This document shows positions 20,026-29,426 of a DNA stretch of 61,624 nucleotides, in pieces. Made by a program: the position numbers and the translations under genes. The stretch covers positions 1 to 61,624 of the forward strand of contig JAHDIK010000017.1 of NCBI GenBank assembly GCA_020630795.1, given 5' to 3'. The DNA comes from Colwellia sp. (GTDB lineage: Bacteria > Pseudomonadota > Gammaproteobacteria > Enterobacterales > Alteromonadaceae). Under the pieces are notes generated by a model. It made no database searches. It saw only the letters and a program-made list of their open reading frames with translations, and was not told where the DNA came from. Within the stretch, counting starts at the first letter, position 1; each line of letters starts with the position of its first letter.

Positions 20026-21054
20026 TTATTGTTTTCTAATTTCAGATACACGATAACTTGAAACCAAACCTAAGTTTAAAAGCTCAGTTGCCGTTGATAT
20101 GCTTGATAAGTCATATTGTATTGCTCCGCTCACTTCTCCGCCGCCTCCATGCCCAGTAAGCTCTAGCAAAGCGTGTTTAATATCTTGATCATGTTCAACA
20201 TACGCTGAATACAATAATGATGGTTGGCCTAATACAGGTTCCTCCCAGTCAGCATTTGAATCAAAAGGCGCATTAATCTCCATATAAATAATGTACTCTC
20301 CTCCATCAGTATAAAAATAGTTTTCTAGAGAGAACGAATGAGAGTTTGTTGCACCTGTTGTAGAGTCGATCTTTCCATTGGGCGCAAGTCCGCTTGCCAA
20401 GGTAAATTTATTTCTCCAAACAGGTAAAATATTTACTCTTTCGGTATCGTATCCGTGCCATGTTGGTTGATCGGTGTACGCAAGCTCTGGGCTCAAATAA
20501 AGTGTTTCAATTAACGAACCCGATGTAGACTCTGCCCATATAGCAATAGCTGGCTTTACGCTTAACACCTCTGGAATACGTATCTCTAATGTTAATGCGA
20601 CTTTTTTGTCTGAGGGGTTATCATCAAATGAAGTTCCTTCACTCTCGGCAGCTAACCTTACATTGCGTAAAACACCATGACTAATTTCAGTCGCGCTAAG
20701 TGGCGACATTCTTAATACTTCACGCTGATGTCTGCCTTCATAACTTAGATCTATAAAGTAATTTGAAGGCGTTATGTTATTCACACTACCAATAACGACC
20801 AGCAACCATATCGCACAGAGCAAAAATAATAGCTGCATGGTGACCTTTTTGGCTTTACTGATAACCTTGAAGAAATAACCATACTTTTGCGATAAATGAT
20901 AAAGAAAAAACAAAATAGTAAAAACTGAAAACACAATGTGTAGCCGCGTAACAATAAGCGAAAACGGAATTGTGTAGGCCAAAACACCCGTAACAACGAG
21001 GGTAAGAAAGGACAGTAACAATCCAAAATTGAGTACTTGCTTTACTTTAACCAT
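20026..21054 (-). CDS. Membrane protein with b-haem-like helices and DUF2271 domain
   Basis: 342 residues. The first 95 hold three transmembrane helices (residues about 8-28, 32-53 and 70-92). The second contains His-spaced residues, RLHIVFSVFTILFFLYHLSQK, that could ligate haem b, as in DUF4405-type cytochromes. The periplasmic remainder resembles DUF2271: AIAIWAESTSGSLIETLYL, then DSTTGATNSHSF and GGEYIIYMEINAP. Family function is unknown; DUF2271 proteins often accompany flavin or haem redox proteins. It is last in the sigma-FecR-GH97-sulfatase-FAD operon, 67 bases after the FAD oxidoreductase. I infer it could take electrons from that enzyme. The haem assignment is tentative. Confidence 0.6.
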   Translation of the reverse strand: MVKVKQVLNFGLLLSFLTLVVTGVLAYTIPFSLIVTRLHIVFSVFTILFFLYHLSQKYGYFFKVISKAKKVTMQLLFLLCAIWLLVVIGSVNNITPSNYFIDLSYEGRHQREVLRMSPLSATEISHGVLRNVRLAAESEGTSFDDNPSDKKVALTLEIRIPEVLSVKPAIAIWAESTSGSLIETLYLSPELAYTDQPTWHGYDTERVNILPVWRNKFTLASGLAPNGKIDSTTGATNSHSFSLENYFYTDGGEYIIYMEINAPFDSNADWEEPVLGQPSLLYSAYVEHDQDIKHALLELTGHGGGGEVSGAIQYDLSSISTATELLNLGLVSSYRVSEIRKQ

Positions 21055-21121
21055 AGAACCTCAAAACTTATAAGCTAAATAGAGCGACCACATTGCCGCT
21101 CTATGAGTTACATCGTAATGC

Positions 21122-22918
21122 TTACGAATACCCAATAAGTTTTTGTAATTCTTTAATATGTTTTTTGCCGACTGTTCTCGGCGTAGTACCATATTTTTTA
21201 CATAGTGCAGCCGCGTAGCCAGTTGCTACCCCCATCTGTCCACATGTGTTCATAACACGAGGACCAGCTAAACCAATATGAGTACAACTAAAATTACGAC
21301 CAGCCATCATCAAATTATTAATATCTTTAGAATAGAAACATCTAAAAGGAATGTAGTACATGCCGACTCGTCTAAATAACGCTTCAGATCGATAATCTGA
21401 ATGATGGCCATGGTGCTTTAATTGATAATGAGAATCTAAGGCGCGTTTTTCCTCTACAACAATATCTGGGAATTTAGGCTTATCAACCGCATCACTCATT
21501 TTATAGATATAGTCACCCATAATTCTACGAGATTCACGACGACCTCCAATAAAACCAACGAATTTTAACGTTCGCATTTTGTTTTTAGGAAGCTTTTTAG
21601 CATTATAGAAATTACCGTAAATCGCTCTGAACATATGGTCTCGAATTTCCTCACCATCATCAATTTGATTTAAGTTTTCGTTAGAATATTCCCAATCCCA
21701 ATCACCTTCTAACGCTTTATCTTTCTTTGCTACAGGCATTGCCCACGGCACTTTAGGAAACGATGATGGATATCTACCTACGTCACTTCCCCATAGAATA
21801 CTGGTTCCCATTACACGGTTATCTGGTTTTTTAGGACTCCAAAGTTCACCATGTTTTTCCCACACTTCTCCAAACTCACTTGAGGCTTCTCTTCCGTATC
21901 TATATTCAGCGCCAGCCCAATAACCTAACCAACCATCTCCTGTACAGTCTATAAATTGTTTGGCTTTATAGCGTTTTATAATACCTGTTGAAATATGACG
22001 AGCATCAATGCTTACAATGTTATCTCCACTCTTTTCTAAGCCTATACACGCTTGGCTTGGAAACAAATGAACATTACTTTTTTCTAACGTAATATTTCGT
22101 TTTTCTTGATCATACTTAGCATTTTCATGCCCGTTAGGATAATGCTCTGTGTCAATACCACGCAAAATGCTTTCACTTTTACCGTAAATACCTTCGGTAT
22201 GCACTCGTATTTCGTCACTTGCATTACCACCAAACATTGGTCTGTCTTGAACTAAGGCAACTTTAAGGCCTTGAGCGTCTGCAGCAAGGGCTGCTGCACA
22301 ACCAGATATTCCACCACCTACAACAACCACATCAAACGTCTCTTCTTTAATCGTAAGTTTACTTCGGCCAGACATTTCGTCTTTCCAGTGGTAAAGGCTT
22401 TTTGGATCGTTAGGAAGATCAGGATTAGAAGATTTAGATAAAAAGATTGCGTCGAATCGCCCTTCAAATCCGGTTAAGTCTTCAACTTCAATAGTAGAAA
22501 TACCTTTAGGCAGGTCAATTAAGCCAGCTTTTTGCCAAGCCCACCCTTGTTGCGTACCAAGCGTTTCTCTTAAAGTTTTACCGTTAATGTGTAATTTGAA
22601 TTGGCCTGGCGCGTCCCAGTTTCCTTCACACCAATTGCGAGTACGAACAAACACATTCCACTTACCCGACTCAGGAACAGTTACTGATGTTGTAGCATTT
22701 TCTACAGGCTTCCCCATACCATGCGCTAACAACATGTTTCCTCCCATTTGATGATAAAACTGGGTATCAAGAAGCCACCCACCTAAATTATCAAAGTTAG
22801 CTGCTTCAACTAACACACCAGCTTTAGAGAATTTTGGAAGCGCAAGTCCGTAAGTTGGAGCTACTGCCGTTATTGCAACTGTTCCACCAATTAAGCGTAA
22901 AAACTGTCTTTTATTCAT
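21122..22918 (-). CDS. Exported FAD-dependent oxidoreductase with N-terminal beta-sandwich
   Basis: 598 residues from the ATG at 22918. The N-terminus NKRQFLRLIGGTVAITAVAP is a Tat-like signal with KR in place of RR, fitting export with a folded cofactor. Residues about 30-165 form a beta-sandwich-like module with several Trp and Gly (GWLLDTQFYHQMGG, VRTRNWCEGNW), found before this type of enzyme in polysaccharide loci. The FAD domain follows, with VVVVGGGISGCAAALAA near residue 198 and the second FAD motif GLAGPRVMNTCGQMGVATG near the end. Annotated relatives are called xanthan lyase-like or FAD_oxidored, with unproven substrates. It lies between a sulfatase and the DUF2271 gene in a tight operon. 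Confidence 0.82.
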   Translation of the reverse strand: MNKRQFLRLIGGTVAITAVAPTYGLALPKFSKAGVLVEAANFDNLGGWLLDTQFYHQMGGNMLLAHGMGKPVENATTSVTVPESGKWNVFVRTRNWCEGNWDAPGQFKLHINGKTLRETLGTQQGWAWQKAGLIDLPKGISTIEVEDLTGFEGRFDAIFLSKSSNPDLPNDPKSLYHWKDEMSGRSKLTIKEETFDVVVVGGGISGCAAALAADAQGLKVALVQDRPMFGGNASDEIRVHTEGIYGKSESILRGIDTEHYPNGHENAKYDQEKRNITLEKSNVHLFPSQACIGLEKSGDNIVSIDARHISTGIIKRYKAKQFIDCTGDGWLGYWAGAEYRYGREASSEFGEVWEKHGELWSPKKPDNRVMGTSILWGSDVGRYPSSFPKVPWAMPVAKKDKALEGDWDWEYSNENLNQIDDGEEIRDHMFRAIYGNFYNAKKLPKNKMRTLKFVGFIGGRRESRRIMGDYIYKMSDAVDKPKFPDIVVEEKRALDSHYQLKHHGHHSDYRSEALFRRVGMYYIPFRCFYSKDINNLMMAGRNFSCTHIGLAGPRVMNTCGQMGVATGYAAALCKKYGTTPRTVGKKHIKELQKLIGYS

Positions 22919-22988
22919 ATCCAAACCATTAAAGTTATTGTTGTTAACCCTAATTGTTTACAAGACACAAACCTGACACATTTTTTTA

Positions 22989-24887
22989 TTATTTATTCAA
23001 AGATTTTATAACACCGCTTATCTGAGACGTTTTTATTCGCGGGGAAAGTTTAACAACTTTAAAAAGGTGCGGGTGAAACTCTTTTATAAACTTCATAGCA
23101 CTTAGCGCTTCAAGAATTTCAATATATTTCAAACTACGATTTACTGTAATTGCCAAACCATCTATTGCAGATTTATTTAAGCTTACTGCCATAAATTCAG
23201 CAGTTCGTGTTCTAATAATTGCTAAGTTGTCATTAATAAGTGGCTTAATTAACGGCCATAGTTCGGAAGCTTGCTCACCGAAAGACGCAGCAACAGTAAC
23301 TCCCCAGTATCTCATCATAGGTTTTGAAGATTTAAGCGCATTTATAATTCCACTTCGTGCTTGCCTGTATGGTAATACTTGTAAATTAGCGATGTTAATT
23401 AACTGAGATAACTCTTGTTTATTACGTTGCCCAAATGCAATTGGTTGTTGGTTTGTTATATGTTGTGCTAAATAACTTTCAGGATAAAACCCTAAATCAG
23501 GCAGATCAGTTAAGGTGCTATTTAACGAGTCCCTCATTTCTAACAATACGTTTTTAAACTCTGGATTATTTGCTAAGTTCGTTATTTCATGAGGATCGTT
23601 AGAAACGTCAAATAACAACTCGGGTGATTTTGGTTTAAAAAAAGCAGAAGACGTAGCATTCAATTGACTGGTTTTGTATAGCTCAACCCACTCTTTGTAC
23701 GCCAGCATTTCAAACCGATAGTTATTACTTAACCCGTCAGGTAAATACGGCTGATAACTTCTTATATACTTATACTTACCTTTACGCAGGCCTCTGACTA
23801 AATCGAATTTCTCGCCCATTTTGTCAGCATAAAGTAATGCGATGTTATGTGGCTCAGCTTTGTTTAAATGTACATTTTTCCCTAAAAAAGCTTTTCCGTC
23901 TATGTATTCAGGTATATCAACTCCAGCGATATGAAGTGTTGTAGCGCTAAGGTCTACAAATTCTACAATGTTTTGAATTCTCGAATGAGTAGGCGAGTTT
24001 ACAAGATGTTTATAATTTTTAGGTACACGTACCACTAACGGCACTCTTGTGCCTGAGTCATAAATATAACCTTTACTTCTTGGCAGTACACCGCCGTGGT
24101 CACCGAAGTAAAAAACAAATGTGTTTTCTAGCTCACCTGCTTTTTCTAAGTCGTTGATAATATCTGAAACTTTGCTGTCCATTACGCGAATTTTTTCGTT
24201 ATAAAAAGCGTGTGTGTAGCGGGAAACGTCTGTATCGGGTAAATACGGTGCTAACTTTATTTCACCTAGGTTGTACTTGTGCTTATTCTCTCTAATATTT
24301 TTTTGATTGAAGAGAAGCCGACTTTCGTGCGTGTCTTTAATTGTTTGTATATGGAAAAATGGCTGTTTGTTGTTTTTTCTGTTTTGCCAAGTCGCTGAAT
24401 GACCAGACTCATGCCATGTTTCTGCACCATGTTGAAGATAGTTAAGGTTATAATCTAACTTACTATTATTTGTAGTGTAGTAACCAATATCTTGTAAATA
24501 TTGATGAATTAACTGTCCTCCTTCAGGCACGTTAACGGTAAAGCTTGCTCGATGATACTGACTAGCCATTTTAGGTGCATATACCCCCGTTGCTAAAGTA
24601 GTGCGAGCGACAGAACACACAGCTCCATTAGAGTAAGCGTTATCAAAAGTAATGCCTTGTTGAGCTAGCTTCTCTATAGCAGGTGTTTTTGCGCCACGTT
24701 CGCTATAAAGCTGAAGATAATCTGATGAGTTATCTTCAGATATAATCCAAACGATATTCGGCTTATCAGTTTTTTCACCAACGTCTGCGCGTTCAATATA
24801 GCCATTTTTTGGTGATATAAGATTACACCCCATTAGCGCGATTACAGTACATATTGGCCATAAAATGCTTATAAACTTATTTTTCAT
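22989..24887 (-). CDS. Sulfatase, lipoprotein, with C-terminal helical repeat region
   Basis: 632 residues from the ATG at 24887, which starts a lipoprotein signal (LMGC, Cys21). Sulfatases hydrolyse sulfate esters using a formylglycine made from Cys. The active-site segment is C91-SVAR followed by TTLATG; the third position is Val rather than the usual Pro or Ala. Metal-site segments are seen in IISEDNS near residue 49 and FYFGDHGGVLPRSKG near residue 260. The last 150 residues look like HEAT-type helices (MMRYWGVTVAASFG, IIRTRTAEFMAVSL). Its closest relative in the window is the sulfatase at 34061. It is in the GH97 operon, 64 bases before the FAD gene; a galactan sulfate is the likely substrate. 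Confidence 0.88.
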   Translation of the reverse strand: MKNKFISILWPICTVIALMGCNLISPKNGYIERADVGEKTDKPNIVWIISEDNSSDYLQLYSERGAKTPAIEKLAQQGITFDNAYSNGAVCSVARTTLATGVYAPKMASQYHRASFTVNVPEGGQLIHQYLQDIGYYTTNNSKLDYNLNYLQHGAETWHESGHSATWQNRKNNKQPFFHIQTIKDTHESRLLFNQKNIRENKHKYNLGEIKLAPYLPDTDVSRYTHAFYNEKIRVMDSKVSDIINDLEKAGELENTFVFYFGDHGGVLPRSKGYIYDSGTRVPLVVRVPKNYKHLVNSPTHSRIQNIVEFVDLSATTLHIAGVDIPEYIDGKAFLGKNVHLNKAEPHNIALLYADKMGEKFDLVRGLRKGKYKYIRSYQPYLPDGLSNNYRFEMLAYKEWVELYKTSQLNATSSAFFKPKSPELLFDVSNDPHEITNLANNPEFKNVLLEMRDSLNSTLTDLPDLGFYPESYLAQHITNQQPIAFGQRNKQELSQLINIANLQVLPYRQARSGIINALKSSKPMMRYWGVTVAASFGEQASELWPLIKPLINDNLAIIRTRTAEFMAVSLNKSAIDGLAITVNRSLKYIEILEALSAMKFIKEFHPHLFKVVKLSPRIKTSQISGVIKSLNK

Positions 24888-24974
24888 TCTCGTGTTCCAC
24901 ATAAACGCTAAAAGAGCTAACACGCCTTAAATTACCAGTTTTACAATAACTAAGGCGCGGCTATAAAATAATGA

Positions 24975-26966
24975 TTACTTAACGGGTGTAAAAACAGCCG
25001 CATAACCACCATCTGACGCCAATTGAATATTATAATTAGACTGCTTAGTCAGCGTTGTTTTACCTACATGAAATGGCAAGGCTTTAGTATGTTCTCGTAA
25101 ATATTTGCGCTCTTTTAGCGTACTTAAATCGATAAGTTCGGCACCTATATCATCGCGAGCAAATTCAACATTGTATTTGCGTTTATCAAGAAACGATAAG
25201 TCTAGTTGGTATTCTCGTGGTGCTTTTGAATTCAACACAGATAAAAACCATTTATCACCAGAACGTTTAGCAATGGCAGAAAATTCTCCAATCTTACTTT
25301 CTTTTAGTACGTTCACTTCATCCCAAACGGTTGGAATTTGTTTAAGAATATTAAGGCCTTTTTTAGCAACAGGATGAGACATTATCACGTCGGGATGTTC
25401 TGCATAAATCTGCATTGCTGATTGAAACGCAATAGCGGTTGATAGTTGATGCGCCCAAGTCGTGTCACCGGGATTACTATAATAAAGTGGAGTGTAATCT
25501 CCATTACCTAAGGCTAATCGAGTAAATGGGAGCGCTGTGTTATGCGCACCATCTAAATGCCCTTGTTTATGATGATTTACTTCAATACCTCGAATACCTT
25601 CACGCGTTAGCTCATTTGGATACGTGCGAGCTTCACCCGTTGCTGCATGACACCCATGAAAGTTAATCAATAAGCCACGTTTTGCAGCTAATGTAAGTGC
25701 GGCTATTTCAAAATCTACACTAAACTTTGACTCATTATTCATAAAGTCGATTTTTATTCCAGCCGCACCTGAAGCTTTAACTTTGTCGAAGTATTCCTGC
25801 ATCACAATGTAGTCTCCAGCAGGAAAATTTATGTCTTTGGAATCTACCCACACCCAAACACCTACATCATTCTTTTTACCATGTGCCGTAACTTCCGCTA
25901 CAGACTCCCATGGTTTGTCCCACAGCTTCCAACCGTCATCAATAATTGAGTATTCAAAAGCGAGTTCGTTTGCTTTATCCACATATTTTTTTTGGTCATT
26001 TTTTTCTATAACATGTGAAGACATCCAGCTCCAAACACTTCGCCCAGGTTTAATATATGTGGTGTCTTTAAATATTTCAGCATCTGGTGCTGGGTTTAGG
26101 TTAGTAATAACGTTACTGTTAACAAGCTCATTCAAGTTATCCGCTAACAAAGTAACACGCCATGGCGTTACTACATCGCCTTCTACATAAAAACCTTTAT
26201 CGCCTTCTGTAAAATTAGCCTTAAACGTTTTTTTACCTATCGCTTCGAGCCTCATGCCACTGTAGTTATAAAGTGCGGCTTTGGTAATGGTGGCATAGCC
26301 GCCATCATTTGGTAATTCAAAAACTAAAGGTGTACCTTGTATCGGACCTTGTGATGAAATGGTTGGCATTTCTTCAGTTGTAGCATTTGTCCATACACCA
26401 GCGTAAGACATTAATTTCCAATTACTATTACGTTCAAAAAACCATGTTTTTAAATTGTTGGCCATTGTCCAACTAGAGCTTTCACCATTAATTAATTGGG
26501 TATCGTCACTCTTAACAATATATCGATACGCAACGCCATCATCATATACTCTAAAAACGAGTTCGTAGCTTGTACCTGATAATGTGTGTTCAACGGGAAA
26601 CGCCCAACGGGTATATTTATTTTGAATATGTTCAGGCTTACTAACAAGCGTATACGACTCATCTATATTATTGATAACAGGCTTACCAATTGTTACCGAC
26701 TCACCTAAATCTACACCATCAATGACTATTCCTAGATCTGACGCCTCGATAACGGGTTTGTTATTGAACGCTACCTTGTACTGAAGCCGACCAGTATCTC
26801 CCACAAAAACATCGACCAAAGTGTTTTTATCGTGACTTTTTAGTACAAAACTATCGTTGCCTGTATTAGTCGTTGTAGCAATTTGGCTACATCCTGTTAC
26901 AGCGAACAGGCTCGATACTATGGCCACTGAGATTAAGGTACGTTTTATACTAAAAATATTCGTCAT
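24975..26966 (-). CDS. GH97 glycoside hydrolase (probable retaining alpha-galactosidase)
   Basis: 663 residues from the ATG at 26966, which has GGAG upstream; a TTG at 26981 is unlikely. The N-terminus is a lipoprotein signal with FAVTGC. Order: beta-sandwich domain (residues about 40-290), then a barrel with YSIIDDGWKLW and GVWVWVD, and a C-terminal beta domain. In GH97, enzymes with an Asp nucleophile at the end of barrel strand 4 retain configuration (alpha-galactosidase type), while Glu-dependent members invert; here GIKIDFMNN carries Asp407 and GIEVNHH follows. This supports an exo-alpha-galactosidase removing alpha-linked galactose from oligosaccharides in the periplasm. It follows the FecR-like gene by 21 bases in one operon. 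Confidence 0.92.
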   Translation of the reverse strand: MTNIFSIKRTLISVAIVSSLFAVTGCSQIATTTNTGNDSFVLKSHDKNTLVDVFVGDTGRLQYKVAFNNKPVIEASDLGIVIDGVDLGESVTIGKPVINNIDESYTLVSKPEHIQNKYTRWAFPVEHTLSGTSYELVFRVYDDGVAYRYIVKSDDTQLINGESSSWTMANNLKTWFFERNSNWKLMSYAGVWTNATTEEMPTISSQGPIQGTPLVFELPNDGGYATITKAALYNYSGMRLEAIGKKTFKANFTEGDKGFYVEGDVVTPWRVTLLADNLNELVNSNVITNLNPAPDAEIFKDTTYIKPGRSVWSWMSSHVIEKNDQKKYVDKANELAFEYSIIDDGWKLWDKPWESVAEVTAHGKKNDVGVWVWVDSKDINFPAGDYIVMQEYFDKVKASGAAGIKIDFMNNESKFSVDFEIAALTLAAKRGLLINFHGCHAATGEARTYPNELTREGIRGIEVNHHKQGHLDGAHNTALPFTRLALGNGDYTPLYYSNPGDTTWAHQLSTAIAFQSAMQIYAEHPDVIMSHPVAKKGLNILKQIPTVWDEVNVLKESKIGEFSAIAKRSGDKWFLSVLNSKAPREYQLDLSFLDKRKYNVEFARDDIGAELIDLSTLKERKYLREHTKALPFHVGKTTLTKQSNYNIQLASDGGYAAVFTPVK

Positions 26967-26987
26967 GCTAAAAAACTCCAATGTGTT

Positions 26988-28568
26988 TTAAGAATTATTG
27001 TCTATGGTGTTGTGCTTCATTAAGTGCTGAATTTGCTGTTGAGATAACGCAGCATTGAAGATGAAAACTTCGTCAATCCAGCCTTTGAAAAACTTAAATT
27101 TATATTTAGGATTGGTATAGGCAATATTGCGCCCCATCATTAAAGGTTTAGACTTGGGATGCGATAATTGTGTGTATACATTGGCGATTGACTTATCGGA
27201 GCTTTGCTCCAACTCTCCGTCAATATATATAAGAACATGGGTAGATAAATTTGTATTAACTCCGCCAAACAACACAACAGATACATGGTGCCAGCGCTCG
27301 TCTCTAATATCGGTGCTACCGATTATTTGCGCCTTATTAGTGCCAACCCTAATTCGGCCAAGCGGACCATCATTTATTTGTGGGTTTGGTGATATTTGCC
27401 ACGCAGACTGTGTAGTTGAAAGCCCCCAACTCAATACCCCATAACCATTTTTAGGTGTAAAGTCTTTAGGTACTTTTAACCAAAATGACACGGTACGAGG
27501 GTTATTCCCGCCTATTCCTTGAAAATTTGTTTGAAGCCATGTGTTAGCTCCGTCAATATATACACCTTTACCGTACTGACCATTGATGACGTAGTTGGTA
27601 ATATTTGTATTATCGATGTGATGCACCGACGCGTTATAACACATTCCGTCAATACCTTTACCACGGCATTGATAAACACCATCAATCAACTCATCAAACG
27701 ACCAATGTAAATACTCAGGACTTTTAGATGACTTGCCCGGTAAAGATCGCATAAACTTTTCAGGGTTGTTTTGAATAATTTCAACTTGATGATTTACATC
27801 GAATGCCATCGCCTGATGCTCTTGAACCAACTCAAAATCTTTTTGATTGATAAAACGAGTTTTAACTTGTCCTTTTAGGGCATGTACCTGAGAAACACCG
27901 TACTTGCTAACACTAACACCATACTCTTCACCTGATTTAATTTCAGTGTTTGGGGTGCTCAATACAAAATCTTGATTGCCTTTAGGCACTTTGGCTACAA
28001 CACTACCCGTTGAAAGTAATACATGGTCTTTGGACTTAACATCTAACAATGTAGGCCCTTCAACCAATAGCTTTACGCCACTATTTAATTCAACTTCGGC
28101 ATAACCACTGGTAATATTGAATTTACCTTCTTTGATAATTTCATTTTCGTTAATACTAACGTCAAGGTTTAAAGCACTTGCGACGTTACTCACCCTTGCA
28201 AGCTCCACGTCGGATGTAGAGTTAACAAACCACATAACCAAAGAAAACAACAGTAACAAAATAGCAGCGCATACACTGAAAAATAAAATACCATTAGAGG
28301 TACGGTACTTGCGCCACGGCGTTATTTTAGACACAACAGCATCAGCAAATTGAGGATCATTTCGTTGGATTAATCGGCGGTTAATTTCATCTACAAAAGC
28401 GTCAACACCATCGTTATTACAGTGGTGACTGATCAAACGTTCTACCGCACATAATTGAGCAAGACGTTCTAACAACGACTGATCTTGTTTACATGCTTCT
28501 AGCAGCTCTTCAGCAACATTCTCACCGTTTAAGTAAGCTGCTATTAACTCTTGATGTTTATCAGTCAT
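26988..28568 (-). CDS. FecR-like anti-sigma factor with C-terminal LamG domain
   Basis: 526 residues. Residues 1-90 are a cytoplasmic helical part of the kind that binds ECF sigma factors in Planctomycetes and Verrucomicrobia (ELIAAYLNGENVAEELLEAC). One transmembrane helix spans about 92-117. The periplasmic part has a FecR domain (residues about 145-245; VEVELNSGVKLLVEGPTLLDV, VALKGQVK-like HALKGQVKT) and a concanavalin/LamG domain (about 310-520; PRTVSFWLKVPKDFTPKNGYG, DERWHHVSVVLFGG, YIDGELEQSS). Its start overlaps the end of the sigma gene by 8 bases. I infer that the LamG domain senses glycan and transmits the signal to the sigma factor. Confidence 0.88.
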   Translation of the reverse strand: MTDKHQELIAAYLNGENVAEELLEACKQDQSLLERLAQLCAVERLISHHCNNDGVDAFVDEINRRLIQRNDPQFADAVVSKITPWRKYRTSNGILFFSVCAAILLLLFSLVMWFVNSTSDVELARVSNVASALNLDVSINENEIIKEGKFNITSGYAEVELNSGVKLLVEGPTLLDVKSKDHVLLSTGSVVAKVPKGNQDFVLSTPNTEIKSGEEYGVSVSKYGVSQVHALKGQVKTRFINQKDFELVQEHQAMAFDVNHQVEIIQNNPEKFMRSLPGKSSKSPEYLHWSFDELIDGVYQCRGKGIDGMCYNASVHHIDNTNITNYVINGQYGKGVYIDGANTWLQTNFQGIGGNNPRTVSFWLKVPKDFTPKNGYGVLSWGLSTTQSAWQISPNPQINDGPLGRIRVGTNKAQIIGSTDIRDERWHHVSVVLFGGVNTNLSTHVLIYIDGELEQSSDKSIANVYTQLSHPKSKPLMMGRNIAYTNPKYKFKFFKGWIDEVFIFNAALSQQQIQHLMKHNTIDNNS

Positions 28569-29127
28569 GTGACGCCTTTGATAACGTTAAGTTGATACAA
28601 TTTTTTAAACGTTCTCGTATACGATACAAACGCATTGTCATTGTTGAATGCCCTACGCTGTATTGCTCGGTAAGGTCTTTTATAGACAAACCAACGTGGT
28701 AATGTTGTTGAACAAGTACTTTAAAACCTTCATCAAGTTTTTCCATACATGAATCTAATGCTATCGCGGCTTTACTCTCGTTCTCTTTACTATATTCAAT
28801 ATTAATTTGTTCATTTAGTAGCGTATCTAGCTCTGAAGTTGCGCCAACAGATACTTCGGTGTGCTTTCGCCAATAATTTTTTAACAGGTTAAACGCTATT
28901 CCTCTTAACCAAGGTCTAAATGGTTTTGCTTCGTCAAATTCTTTGATTTTTTTAAATGCGATAATAAAGGTTTCTTGAGCGAGATCGTCGGCTTCATAGC
29001 TATTAGTTAACCTAACAGCTAAACATGCTCTTATGTCTCGTTCGTATAATTTGATAAGTTCTGAAAAGGCACTAAGATCATCTTTTTTGGCCTTACTAAT
29101 CAGATATATTTCGTCATTTGTATTCAA
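28561..29127 (-). CDS. ECF RNA polymerase sigma factor
   Basis: 188 residues. Region 2 is clear (YERDIRACLAVRLTNSYEADDLAQETFIIAFKKI) and region 4 ends with VGLSIKDLTEQYSVGHSTMTMRLYRIRERLK. The start is TTG at 29125-29127, placed 9 bases after a strong AGAGGAGA ribosome binding site; no ATG competes. The family is the ECF type common in Rhodopirellula and Verrucomicrobium. It heads the six-gene minus-strand operon and overlaps the FecR-LamG gene by 8 bases, the classic sigma/anti-sigma coupling. It probably activates the polysaccharide genes, perhaps including its own operon. Confidence 0.93.
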   Translation of the reverse strand: MNTNDEIYLISKAKKDDLSAFSELIKLYERDIRACLAVRLTNSYEADDLAQETFIIAFKKIKEFDEAKPFRPWLRGIAFNLLKNYWRKHTEVSVGATSELDTLLNEQINIEYSKENESKAAIALDSCMEKLDEGFKVLVQQHYHVGLSIKDLTEQYSVGHSTMTMRLYRIRERLKNCINLTLSKASHD

Positions 29128-29279
29128 AAAATTCTCCTCTGCCTACTAATTGTTGTCTACTCTTTCTTTTGACACATAATTTTTTAAACAAATTTTTATA
29201 AGTATAAAGCGTCACTAAACACCGCATTAAGATTGATGTTTCAGAGATTGTAAAGAAAAGTAAATATAACCCACAATTA

Positions 29280-29295
29280 GGGATAGCGCTTTACT
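29280..29295. promoter_or_regulatory. Predicted LacI operator O1 upstream of the GH110 gene
   Basis: GGGATAGCGCTTTACT, an imperfect palindrome centred on AGCGCT. It is followed on the plus strand by a possible promoter: TTACTT (29291-29296), 18-base spacer, TATTAT (29315-29320). The operator overlaps the -35 element, so binding would block GH110 transcription. It also lies 153 bases upstream of the divergent sigma gene. Confidence 0.65.
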
Positions 29296-29426
29296 TAATT
29301 TAAATGATAGGTCATATTATATAGTGATACACTCTTCAAATTTGTGCCTGGCAACCGCAGTAAACACAAATGAGTTATTACGTAAAAACATAACAACTAA
29401 AAATATTTAACGGACAACTAAATATC

